Shown piece by piece: positions 5,664 through 11,383 of a DNA stretch of 11,383 nt. Position 1 is the first letter of the stretch, and each line of letters begins with the position of its first letter. The notes below the pieces were generated by a model. That model had not been told where the DNA came from. It did not search any database and saw only the letters and a program-made list of their open reading frames with translations. The stretch is from positions 1 through 11,383 of the forward strand of contig JAEUAC010000181.1 in NCBI GenBank assembly GCA_019695455.1, given 5' to 3'. Origin of the DNA: Methylorubrum extorquens (GTDB lineage: Bacteria > Pseudomonadota > Alphaproteobacteria > Rhizobiales > Beijerinckiaceae). Both the position numbers and the translations under genes were made by a program.

Positions 5664-6563
5664 ATGAGCGCGATGCTCCAGCCCACGTCCCTCGAGGCGG
5701 TGACGCGCCCGCTCTCCTCGCCGCGCATCTACCTCGTGCGGATGGCCGTCTTCCTGGTGCTGGTCGGCTTCGTCGCCTTCATCCTCTACCGTCAGCTCTA
5801 CGGCGCCTTCCTGGGCAATCCCGGCCTGAACGGGCTCATCCTCGGCGTGCTGCTCGTCGGCATCATCCTGGCGATCCGGCAGGTCGTGCGGCTGTTCCGC
5901 GAGATCCGGTGGGTGAATTCGCTCGGCGCCGAGAGCCGCTCGCTCGCCCGGGCGCCCGTGCTCCTCGCCCCCATGGCGACGACGCTCGGGGCCTCCGGCA
6001 CGCGCTCGGCGCTGACGGTCGCGACCACGCGCACGCTCCTCGATTCCGTCTCCGCCCGGCTCGACGAGAACCGCGAGCTCGTCCGCTACCTCGCGGGGCT
6101 CCTCGTCTTCCTGGGCCTGCTCGGCACCTTCTGGGGCCTGATCGACACCGTGAACTCGGTCGGCCGCATCATCGGCTCGCTCCGCGCCGGCTCGGACGCC
6201 GCCGTCCTGTTCGACGAGCTCAAGACGAACCTCGCCGCGCCGCTCGCCGGCATGGGCGTGTCCTTCTCGGCCTCGCTGTTCGGGCTCGCGGGCTCGCTCG
6301 TCCTCGGCTTCCTCGACCTACAGGCCGGCCAGGCGCAGAACCGCTTCTACACCGAGCTCGAGGATTGGCTGGTCGCCTCCGGGGCCGCCGAGGAGGCGCC
6401 GGAGAACCGGGAGCTCGCCGCGCTCGCGGCCGGCATCGAGAGCCTGGTCGAGCACATGCGGGCCGAGCAGCAATTGCTGCGCGACTGGGTGGAGGCGCAG
6501 GCCTCCCGCGAGCGCGACATGCGGCTCATGCTGGACCGCGCGACCCGCCAGCGGCCCGCCTGA
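5664..6563 (+). CDS. MotA/TolQ/ExbB-type proton channel family protein
   Basis: This 299-residue inner-membrane protein has a short cytoplasmic start. Two hydrophobic segments (about 22-45 and 54-77) are followed by a cytoplasmic stretch. A third segment contains LLGTFWGLIDTV (152-163), the signature of this superfamily, and a fourth (about 190-218) contains PLAGMGVSFSASLFGLAG. The C-terminal 80 residues are charged and helical. It should form the channel ring around the TM helices of its partner, encoded immediately downstream with a one-base overlap (TGATG). There are no flagellar, Tol or TonB genes nearby, so it is not called motA, tolQ or exbB. The ATG at 5664 lies 25 bases after suhB with only a weak G-rich Shine-Dalgarno. 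Confidence 0.9.
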   Translation: MSAMLQPTSLEAVTRPLSSPRIYLVRMAVFLVLVGFVAFILYRQLYGAFLGNPGLNGLILGVLLVGIILAIRQVVRLFREIRWVNSLGAESRSLARAPVLLAPMATTLGASGTRSALTVATTRTLLDSVSARLDENRELVRYLAGLLVFLGLLGTFWGLIDTVNSVGRIIGSLRAGSDAAVLFDELKTNLAAPLAGMGVSFSASLFGLAGSLVLGFLDLQAGQAQNRFYTELEDWLVASGAAEEAPENRELAALAAGIESLVEHMRAEQQLLRDWVEAQASRERDMRLMLDRATRQRPA

Positions 6564-7573
6564 TGGCCGGCCGGCTCGCGCGCCGCGCCCCGCTGAACTA
6601 CTGGCCGGGCTTCGTCGACGCTCTGTCGACGCTGCTGCTCTCGATCGTCTTCCTCCTGTCGATCTTCATGCTGGGCCAATTCTTCCTGGCGCGCGAGATC
6701 TCGGGACGCGACACGGTCCTCGAACGCCTCAACCGGCAGATCGCCGAGCTGACGGACCTTCTCGCGCTCGAACGGTCGGGCAAGCGGGACATGGAGGGCC
6801 AGATCGGCGGCCTGCAATCGACCATCGCGGCGAGCCAGGCGGAGCAGGCGCGCCTCCGGGCGCTGGTGGCCGCCGGGGCGGGCGCCGATTCGCGCGCCGG
6901 CCAGACCGCGACGGCGCTCGATACGGAGAAGGCGCTCACGGCCCGGGCGCTCTCGACCGTCGACCTCCTGAACCAGCAGATCGCGGCCATGCGCCGGCAG
7001 CTCGCGGCCCTCGAGGAGGCCCTGGCGGCCTCCGAGAACCGCGACCGCGAATCCCAGGCCCGCATCGCCGACCTCGGCAGCCGGCTGAACGTCGCGCTCG
7101 CCCAGCGCGTGCAGGAGCTCTCCCGCTACCGGTCGGACTTCTTCGGCCGGCTCCGGCAGATCCTCGGCCAGCGCCAGGACGTGCGGATCGTCGGGGACCG
7201 GTTCGTCTTCCAGTCCGAGGTCCTGTTCGCGGCCGGGCAGGCGACGCTCAAGCCGGAGGCCGGGGCGGAGCTCGACCGGATCGCGAGCGCCGTCAACGAC
7301 CTCGCCAAGGAGATCCCGCCGGACATTCCCTGGGTGCTCCGCGTGGACGGGCACACGGACGTGCGGCCGATCCAGTCGCCGCAATTCCCCTCGAACTGGG
7401 CGCTCTCGGCCGGGCGGGCCATCGCGGTCGTCCAGGCGCTCGCCGCCCGCGGCATCCCGCCCAACCGCCTCCTCGCGGCCGGGTTCGGCGAGTTCCAGCC
7501 GCTCGACCCCGGCACGACCGACGAGGCCTATGCCCGCAACCGCCGGATCGAGCTGAAGCTCACGGAGCGGTAG
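6563..7573 (+). CDS. MotB-like OmpA-domain peptidoglycan-binding protein
   Basis: This 336-residue partner of the channel protein has a single TM helix (about 17-41) that begins YWPGFVDALSTLLLSIVF. Asp19 is at the place of the proton-carrying Asp of MotB. A long periplasmic coiled coil follows (about 47-190, rich in Gln/Arg/Ala/Leu). A C-terminal OmpA domain (about 205-336) has VDGHTDVRP (261-269), NWALSAGRA (278-286) and NRRIEL. Asp266 and Arg285 correspond to the OmpA peptidoglycan-binding pair. The ATG overlaps the upstream TGA, so the two proteins are made together. The 3' end overlaps the convergent hepT-like gene by 14 bases. The inferred role is a cell-wall-anchored, ion-driven stator-like complex with unknown output. 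Confidence 0.9.
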   Translation: MAGRLARRAPLNYWPGFVDALSTLLLSIVFLLSIFMLGQFFLAREISGRDTVLERLNRQIAELTDLLALERSGKRDMEGQIGGLQSTIAASQAEQARLRALVAAGAGADSRAGQTATALDTEKALTARALSTVDLLNQQIAAMRRQLAALEEALAASENRDRESQARIADLGSRLNVALAQRVQELSRYRSDFFGRLRQILGQRQDVRIVGDRFVFQSEVLFAAGQATLKPEAGAELDRIASAVNDLAKEIPPDIPWVLRVDGHTDVRPIQSPQFPSNWALSAGRAIAVVQALAARGIPPNRLLAAGFGEFQPLDPGTTDEAYARNRRIELKLTER

Positions 7574-7904
7574 GCCGGGCGCCGCGGGCGTCCGCGATCA
7601 ATCGGAGCAGGACCGGCCGGAGGTCGCCGAGCGACCGGGCCGTGGACCAGACGACCGAGGCCGCCACCCGGTGGTATTCGTGGCGGAGCACGTTGCCCAT
7701 GTCCGCCATGGACCGCCACGGTACGTCCGGGTCCTGTCGCCTCTGCTCGGCCGTGAGGCGCCGGCTCGCCTCCGAGACGATCTCGAGGCAGCGCTCGACG
7801 GCGCGCTGGGTCGTGCGGTCTTCCTCGAACGCCTGTCGGCTCAGGCCCGCCAGCATCTCGTCCACGTGGTCGACGGCCTCCAGCATGTCGACCAGAGCGG
7901 CCAA
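7560..7904 (-). CDS. hepT: HepT-like DUF86 toxin (type VII toxin-antitoxin)
   Basis: This 114-residue helical HEPN protein belongs to the HepT/DUF86 family and lies 25 bases after the MntA-like gene. In characterised pairs HepT is an RNase-like toxin and MntA inactivates it by adding AMP to the Tyr of its RX4HXY motif. Here the motif region reads MGNVLRHEYHRV: His75 and Tyr77 are present, but Gly70 is where the Arg is expected, and Arg74 sits beside the His. That variant may be a natural subgroup. The TTG at 7904 is chosen because AGGA lies 5 bases upstream. The ATG at 7886 would drop six residues, and no ATG or GTG occurs further upstream in frame. The gene overlaps the 3' end of the MotB-like gene by 14 bases. 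Confidence 0.82.
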   Translation of the reverse strand: MAALVDMLEAVDHVDEMLAGLSRQAFEEDRTTQRAVERCLEIVSEASRRLTAEQRRQDPDVPWRSMADMGNVLRHEYHRVAASVVWSTARSLGDLRPVLLRLIADARGARPTAP

Positions 7905-7929
7905 TGCCGTCCTGGCCGCCGACGGGTGC

Positions 7930-8223
7930 TCAGAAGACGGAGACAGCGTCGGCCTCGATCGTCGGTCGCAGGATCGGATGCAGGCCGTCTCGGGTAGCGA
8001 TGTCGGCGGGGACGCCGAGCACGCGCGTCAGCCTCTCCTTGAGCCCGAGGAGCTGCATGATGCCGAAGCGATCCAGATCCTGCTCGACGAGGATGTCGAC
8101 GTCGCTCGCCGCCGCGGCCTCGTCGCGCGCCGTCGATCCGATCAGGTACAGGTGCCGGACGCCCATGGCCCGGATCCCGTCTGCATCCGCCGCAAGCCGG
8201 GCGATGGCGTCCGCGCGGGTCAT
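7930..8223 (-). CDS. mntA: MntA-like minimal nucleotidyltransferase antitoxin
   Basis: This 97-residue minimal nucleotidyltransferase has the sugar-fold signature GSTARDEAAAASDVDILVE. Gly29-Ser30, the metal ligands Asp41 and Asp43, and a third acidic residue, Asp74 (VPADIATRD), are visible. By analogy with MntA/HepT pairs it transfers AMP from ATP to the HepT toxin. The ATG at 8223 has GGTAGG about 8 bases upstream. It starts nine bases after the antiporter stop and is followed 25 bases later by the HepT-like gene. The order antitoxin then toxin suits a protective pair, and both probably depend at least partly on the antiporter promoter. Confidence 0.9.
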   Translation of the reverse strand: MTRADAIARLAADADGIRAMGVRHLYLIGSTARDEAAAASDVDILVEQDLDRFGIMQLLGLKERLTRVLGVPADIATRDGLHPILRPTIEADAVSVF

Positions 8224-8232
8224 GTCGGCAAC

Positions 8233-9645
8233 CTACCAGAAGAACAGCAGCGTCACCACGGCGAAGAGCGGCAGCAGGATGGCGGCCGACCAGCCCATGT
8301 AGCCGACGAAGCTCGGCATCCTGACGCCGGCGCCGCGCGCGATGGCGAAGACCATGAAGTTCGGCGCGTTGCCGATATACGAGTTGGCGCCCATGAAGAC
8401 CGCGCCGGTCGAGATGGCCGCGAGCGTCGCCGCGAGCGGGCCCATCAGGCGGGCCGGATCGCCGCCCGCCAGCTCGAAGAAGACCACGTAGGTCGGCGCG
8501 TTGTCGAGGAACGACGACAGGATGCCCGTCAGCCAGAAATAGGCGGCCGGGTTCGGCGAGCCGTCCGGCCGGCTCACGAGGCCGAGCAGGCCGGAGAAGG
8601 CGCCCTCGCGGCCCGCCGCGAGCGCCGCCGCGACGGGGATCAGGCAGACGAAGATGGCGGCGAAGATCTTCGCGACCTCGGCGATCGGCGCCCACGTGAA
8701 GCCGTTCGCGATGCGGTGCGCCTTGGGGCTGAGCGCGAGCGAGGCGAGCGCCAGCCCGACCATGGCGACGTCGCGCACGAGGTTCTGCCCCTGGATCTCG
8801 GTCGATCCGATCCGGATCCACACGCCCGGCCGCCAGATGCCCGACAGCAGGATGAAGCCGATCAGGAGGACGAGGAGGAGGAGGTTCGGCGTCCCGAGGA
8901 GGCGCAGGCGGTCGTCCGTCGGGGTCGGGTCGAGGGTGCGCGGTTGGGCCTCCCGCGCGAACCAGAACCGGTCGAGGACATAGAAGAGGGCGAGGAGCAC
9001 GAGGACGGCGAACAGGGTCTCCGTGAACAGGTGCCGCGTGGTCCAGAAGAAGTCGACGCCGCGCAGGAAGCCGAGGAACAGGGGCGGGTCGCCGAGCGGC
9101 GTGAGGGCTCCGCCGATGTTCGAGACGAGGAAGATGAAGAAGACGACGACGTGCACGTTGTGGCGCCGGTCGTCGTTGGCGCGGAGCAGGGGCCGGATCA
9201 GGATCATGGAGGCGCCGGTCGTGCCGACCACGCTCGCCATCGCGGTCCCGAAGGCGAGGATGGCCGTGTTGACGGCCGGCGAGCCGTGCAGGTTGCCGGC
9301 GACCACGATGCCGCCGGCGATCGTGTAGAGCGCGAAGAGCAGGAGGATGAAGGGCAGGTACTCGATCAGGACGACGTGCAGGGTCGCGTCGAGCGCCGGC
9401 GCGACGCCCCGGAACGCCGCCAGCGGGATCAGGACGGCGAGGCCCCAGGCGGCGGCGATCTTGCCGAGATGATGCTCCCAATGGTGCGACACGAGCTGCG
9501 GCAGCACGGCGATGGAGAGGAGGATCCCGGCGAAGGGGATCGCCCAGGCGAGCCCGAAGCTGCGCCCGTCGAGCTCCGCCGCCAGCGCGGGGCCGGCCGC
9601 GAGCCAGGCCGCTGCCGCCGCCGCTCCGAGCTTCACCATGCGCAT
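8233..9645 (-). CDS. Ion transporter superfamily sodium:proton antiporter (NhaD/CitM-like)
   Basis: This 470-residue polytopic membrane protein has a signal-like first helix (1-22) and about eleven further hydrophobic stretches. Paired motifs of the ion transporter superfamily are SNIGGALTPLGDPPLFLGF (175-193) in the first half and SSFLDNAPTYVVFF (377-390) with GNAPNFMVF (425-433) in the second. These re-entrant-loop motifs occur in NhaD-type sodium:proton antiporters and related citrate transporters. The ion or substrate cannot be decided from sequence. The ATG at 9645 has AGGAGG 9 bases upstream. It is the first gene of a run with mntA and hepT (gaps of 9 and 25 bases) and is divergent from the dehydrogenase gene. 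Confidence 0.88.
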   Translation of the reverse strand: MRMVKLGAAAAAAWLAAGPALAAELDGRSFGLAWAIPFAGILLSIAVLPQLVSHHWEHHLGKIAAAWGLAVLIPLAAFRGVAPALDATLHVVLIEYLPFILLLFALYTIAGGIVVAGNLHGSPAVNTAILAFGTAMASVVGTTGASMILIRPLLRANDDRRHNVHVVVFFIFLVSNIGGALTPLGDPPLFLGFLRGVDFFWTTRHLFTETLFAVLVLLALFYVLDRFWFAREAQPRTLDPTPTDDRLRLLGTPNLLLLVLLIGFILLSGIWRPGVWIRIGSTEIQGQNLVRDVAMVGLALASLALSPKAHRIANGFTWAPIAEVAKIFAAIFVCLIPVAAALAAGREGAFSGLLGLVSRPDGSPNPAAYFWLTGILSSFLDNAPTYVVFFELAGGDPARLMGPLAATLAAISTGAVFMGANSYIGNAPNFMVFAIARGAGVRMPSFVGYMGWSAAILLPLFAVVTLLFFW

Positions 9646-9763
9646 GCCCGTCTCCCTCCTGCGCGAGTCCTAGGGGTGGTCCGGCAGCCGTTCAACACCG
9701 CTTTCGGGCTCGCGCACCGTCGGGGCCGGCGCTAGGGTCGGCCAACGACAAGGGAGGACAGGC

Positions 9764-10510
9764 GTGAACCAGATCGACCTCAACGGGCACGTGGCCGTGG
9801 TGACGGGCGGGGCGCAGGGCATCGGACGGGCCGTCGTCGAGCGCTTCGTCGCCTCGGGCGCGAAGGTCGAGATCTGGGATCTCGACGGCGATCTGGCCCA
9901 GGAGGCCGCGGACGACATCGGCGGCGCCGTGACGGGACGGCAGGTCGACGTCACCGACTGGCAGAGCGTCGAGACGGCGGCGCGCGACACCGAGGCCCGG
10001 CTCGGGCCGGTCGACATCCTCGTGACCTCGGCCGGCATCGCGGGCCCGAACACCAAGACCTGGGACTACCCGCTGGCGGATTGGCACCGCGTCTTCCGCA
10101 TCAACGTGGACGGGACCTTCCATTGCTGCCGGGCCCTGATCCCGTCGATGGTGCGCCAGGGCTACGGCCGCATCGTCACCGTCGCGTCCATCGCCGGCAA
10201 GGAGGGCAATCCCAACGCCTCCGCCTATTCGGCCTCGAAGGCGGCCGTGATCGCGCTCACGAAGTCGCTCGGCAAGGAGCTCGCGGGCCAGGACATCGCC
10301 GTCAACACGATCACGCCCGCCGCCGCCCGCACCCGCATCTTCGACCAGATGACGGAGGAGCACATCAACTTCATGCTGTCGAAGATCCCCCGCGCCCGCT
10401 TCGTCGAGACGCGGGAGATCGCCGCCATGATCGCCTGGCTCGCCTCGGCCGAGAACTCCTTCACGACGGGCGCCGTCTTCGACCTCTCGGGCGGTCGCGC
10501 GACCTACTGA
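9764..10510 (+). CDS. Short-chain dehydrogenase/reductase (FabG-like SDR)
   Basis: This 248-residue classical SDR has a Rossmann motif TGGAQGIG (14-21) and Asp39 at the end of the second strand, which favours NAD over NADP. The usual NNAG is changed to TSAG (88-91). Asn114, Ser142, Tyr155 and Lys159 (YSASK) make the catalytic set. The late segment NTITPAAARTRIF replaces the common PG motif. Relatives carry labels from 3-oxoacyl-ACP reductase to sugar dehydrogenases, so the substrate is open. The GTG at 9764 has GGAGGA 5 bases upstream, a strong signal. It converges with the MarR gene, and a hairpin lies between the stops. Confidence 0.93.
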   Translation: MNQIDLNGHVAVVTGGAQGIGRAVVERFVASGAKVEIWDLDGDLAQEAADDIGGAVTGRQVDVTDWQSVETAARDTEARLGPVDILVTSAGIAGPNTKTWDYPLADWHRVFRINVDGTFHCCRALIPSMVRQGYGRIVTVASIAGKEGNPNASAYSASKAAVIALTKSLGKELAGQDIAVNTITPAAARTRIFDQMTEEHINFMLSKIPRARFVETREIAAMIAWLASAENSFTTGAVFDLSGGRATY

Positions 10511-10572
10511 GCGCCCGTCCCGACGCAGGTCGAAATTCTCTCCCTGGGCTGGGTGCCGCCCTCCGCCGGCAT

Positions 10573-10612
10573 GAGCGGGCGGGGAGGGACCTCCGTCTGC
10601 ACTCCGCCGCTC
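10573..10612. terminator. Hairpin between convergent SDR and MarR genes
   Basis: GAGCGGGCGG (10573-10582) pairs with CCGCCGCTC (10604-10612) with one bulge. The enclosed segment has a second dyad, GGAGG-ga-CCTCC (10583-10594). It reaches into the MarR stop codon at 10611-10613. No T-run is seen, so a bidirectional stop is only a suggestion. The spacer also carries two copies of GACGCAGGTCG (10522-10532, 10618-10628). Confidence 0.35.
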
Positions 10613-11150
10613 ATCCGGACGCAGGTCGGGTTCCAGGTCGGGGCCGGGCGCCGGACTCCGTCGGCACGGGCGGGGCCGGGTCCATGCGGCCGGCCCGGGC
10701 CAGGAGCGCGTCGAGGATGCGGTCGAGCGCGGCCGCGTCCTCGGGCGGAAGCACGGCCGCGAGCTCGGCCGCGTAGGCGAGGGCGAGCGGCGCGATCCGG
10801 CCGTAGAGCGCGTCGCCCGCCGGCGTGAGCGCCAGGAAGGCCTCCCGCCGGTCCTTCGCGTTGGCTTCGCGGGCGACGAGACCGCGCGACTCGAGCCCGG
10901 CCGCGGCGCGGCTCACCTTCACCTTGTGCATGCGGGCGTGCTGGCCGATGGCGCCGGCCGTGATCCGGCCGAACTCGCCGATCGTCGCCAGCACGCGCCA
11001 TTCCGGGATGCCGATGCCGAACTGGCTCGCGTAGCGGCGCGCCAGCCCTTCGCTGACGACCGCCGCCACGACGTTCAGCCGGTAGGGGAGGAAGGCCGCG
11101 AGCCGCAGGGCCGGGTCCCGTCGGTCCGGTCGGATCCGCCTTGACGCCAT
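10611..11150 (-). CDS. hmgR: MarR family regulator, probable HmgR
   Basis: This 179-residue winged-helix regulator has a dimerisation helix region (about 18-48) and a recognition helix around MHKVKVSRAAAGLESRG (74-90). The wing holds the family signature KDRRE (99-103) followed by LALTPAG. A Pro/Arg-rich tail (157-179) is unusual and probably disordered. It is divergent from hmgA with a 66-base gap, the arrangement of HmgR repressors, which are released by homogentisate. The name rests on that context plus family type. The ATG at 11150 has AGGA about 10 bases upstream. A 13-bp inverted repeat in the gap is the likely operator. Confidence 0.85.
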   Translation of the reverse strand: MASRRIRPDRRDPALRLAAFLPYRLNVVAAVVSEGLARRYASQFGIGIPEWRVLATIGEFGRITAGAIGQHARMHKVKVSRAAAGLESRGLVAREANAKDRREAFLALTPAGDALYGRIAPLALAYAAELAAVLPPEDAAALDRILDALLARAGRMDPAPPVPTESGARPRPGTRPASG

Positions 11151-11169
11151 GCCGGCCCGGTCCTAATCG
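11141..11169 (+). promoter_or_regulatory. Candidate hmgA promoter
   Basis: TTGACG (11141-11146), a 17-base spacer and TAATCG (11164-11169) fit a weak sigma70-type promoter reading toward hmgA. The -35 element lies at the start of the regulator's coding region. The predicted start would fall on the inverted repeat at 11171-11183, which is consistent with repression. Confidence 0.3.
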
Positions 11170-11170
11170 A

Positions 11171-11183
11171 TCGTTACAAACGA
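11171..11183. promoter_or_regulatory. Inverted repeat, probable HmgR operator
   Basis: TCGTT, spacer ACA, AACGA is a 13-bp dyad. It lies 20 bases from the regulator start and 33 bases from the hmgA start. It is flanked by the A/T-richest sequence of the region. MarR proteins bind such short dyads near their own promoters. Confidence 0.5.
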
Positions 11184-11211
11184 AACTATGCCGTCGTGAC
11201 CGGGAGGGCAA
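11183..11211 (-). promoter_or_regulatory. Candidate hmgR promoter
   Basis: On the minus strand TTGCCC (11211-11206), a 17-base spacer and TAGTTT (11188-11183) form a weak sigma70-type pair. The -10 abuts the inverted repeat, which would allow self-repression. It overlaps the hmgA leader and ribosome-binding site. Confidence 0.3.
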
Positions 11212-11216
11212 TCGCC

Positions 11217-11383
11217 ATGAACGTCCAGACGCCGTCGTCCTTCGGGGCCGCTGCCGATCGGCTCGCCTCGGGCGCGGGCATCACGCCGGGCTACATGTCC
11301 GGCTTCGCCAACGGGTTCGAGACGGAGGCGCTGCCCGGCGCCCTGCCGGTCGGCCGCAACTCGCCCCAGCGCTGCCCCTACGG
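11217..11383 (+). CDS. hmgA: Homogentisate 1,2-dioxygenase, N-terminal part (cut by window edge)
   Basis: Fifty-five complete codons are visible before the window ends. After a variable start (MNVQTPSSFGAA) comes YMSGFANGFETEALPGALPV, then GRNSPQRCPYG, the highly conserved opening of HmgA. The enzyme opens the ring of homogentisate to maleylacetoacetate in tyrosine and phenylalanine breakdown, using iron whose ligands lie beyond this window. The ATG at 11217 has GGAGGG about 8 bases upstream. The divergent MarR gene is its likely repressor. The identification is firm despite the truncation. Confidence 0.93.
   Translation, partial: MNVQTPSSFGAAADRLASGAGITPGYMSGFANGFETEALPGALPVGRNSPQRCPY

Noticed and set aside
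5909..6562. In-frame upstream extension of the MotB-like gene (554-codon frame).
   Set aside because: The extra residues are an Arg/Pro-rich out-of-frame reading of the channel gene. The ATG at 6563 overlapping the TGA is the natural start.
5664..7573. Zorya anti-phage system (ZorA/ZorB).
   Set aside because: The two membrane proteins fit the superfamily, but no ZorC/ZorD or ZorE-like helicase or nuclease is adjacent. The neighbours are suhB and a convergent toxin-antitoxin operon. ZorA's long cytoplasmic tail is also missing.
7642..9735. A 697-codon open frame on the plus strand, opposite the antiporter, mntA and hepT.
   Set aside because: Its product is dominated by Arg, Glu, Asp, Gly and Ala, with no domain. 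It is the antisense shadow of GC-rich codons in three well-supported genes.

Overview
The window comes from a high-GC alphaproteobacterium. It is most probably a member of the Hyphomicrobiales (Rhizobiales) close to Methylobacteriaceae. The grounds are the very GC-rich third codon positions, the style of the Ffh and SuhB proteins, the small YHS-like protein beside ffh, and two promoter-like elements resembling the EcfG general-stress consensus. The lineage is an inference. The gene content reads as an ordinary chromosome with one toxin-antitoxin pair added. There is no rRNA, tRNA, insertion sequence, phage gene or CRISPR array.

Layout. Positions 9-1791 (minus strand) hold ffh, the protein subunit of the signal recognition particle. 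It is preceded one base away by a 72-residue cysteine-motif protein, and ffh shows no Shine-Dalgarno site of its own, so its translation is probably coupled to that gene. A long hairpin lies just upstream (1816-1857). Positions 1940-2660 (minus) hold a DUF4260 membrane protein and a small CxxC/CxxC zinc-ribbon-like protein. A 59-residue GTG-start gene sits at 2898-3077 (plus), followed by GC hairpins and a 36-bp tandem repeat. Positions 3228-4253 (minus) encode an exported alpha/beta hydrolase, divergent from osmC (4364-4786, plus).

Positions 4838-7573 (plus) form a compact run: a SuhB-type inositol monophosphatase, a MotA/TolQ/ExbB-type channel protein and a MotB-like OmpA-domain protein. 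The last two overlap by one base and probably build one proton-driven, peptidoglycan-anchored complex of unknown role. Converging on this run, and overlapping its last gene by 14 bases, is a minus-strand operon (9645 down to 7560). It carries an ion-transporter-superfamily antiporter, then a MntA-type nucleotidyltransferase, then a HepT-type (DUF86) protein. The last two are a type VII toxin-antitoxin pair.

Positions 9764-10510 (plus) encode a short-chain dehydrogenase. It converges on a MarR-family regulator (11150 down to 10611), which is divergent from the start of hmgA (homogentisate 1,2-dioxygenase, cut by the window edge). The regulator is therefore very likely HmgR. A 13-bp inverted repeat between the two genes is the probable operator.

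The most worthwhile leads are the orphan stator-like pair, the toxin-antitoxin pair with a shifted arginine in the HepT motif, the two EcfG-like promoter candidates, the untracked 59-residue gene, and the HmgR operator region. I found no convincing multi-gene system that I would call wholly new.
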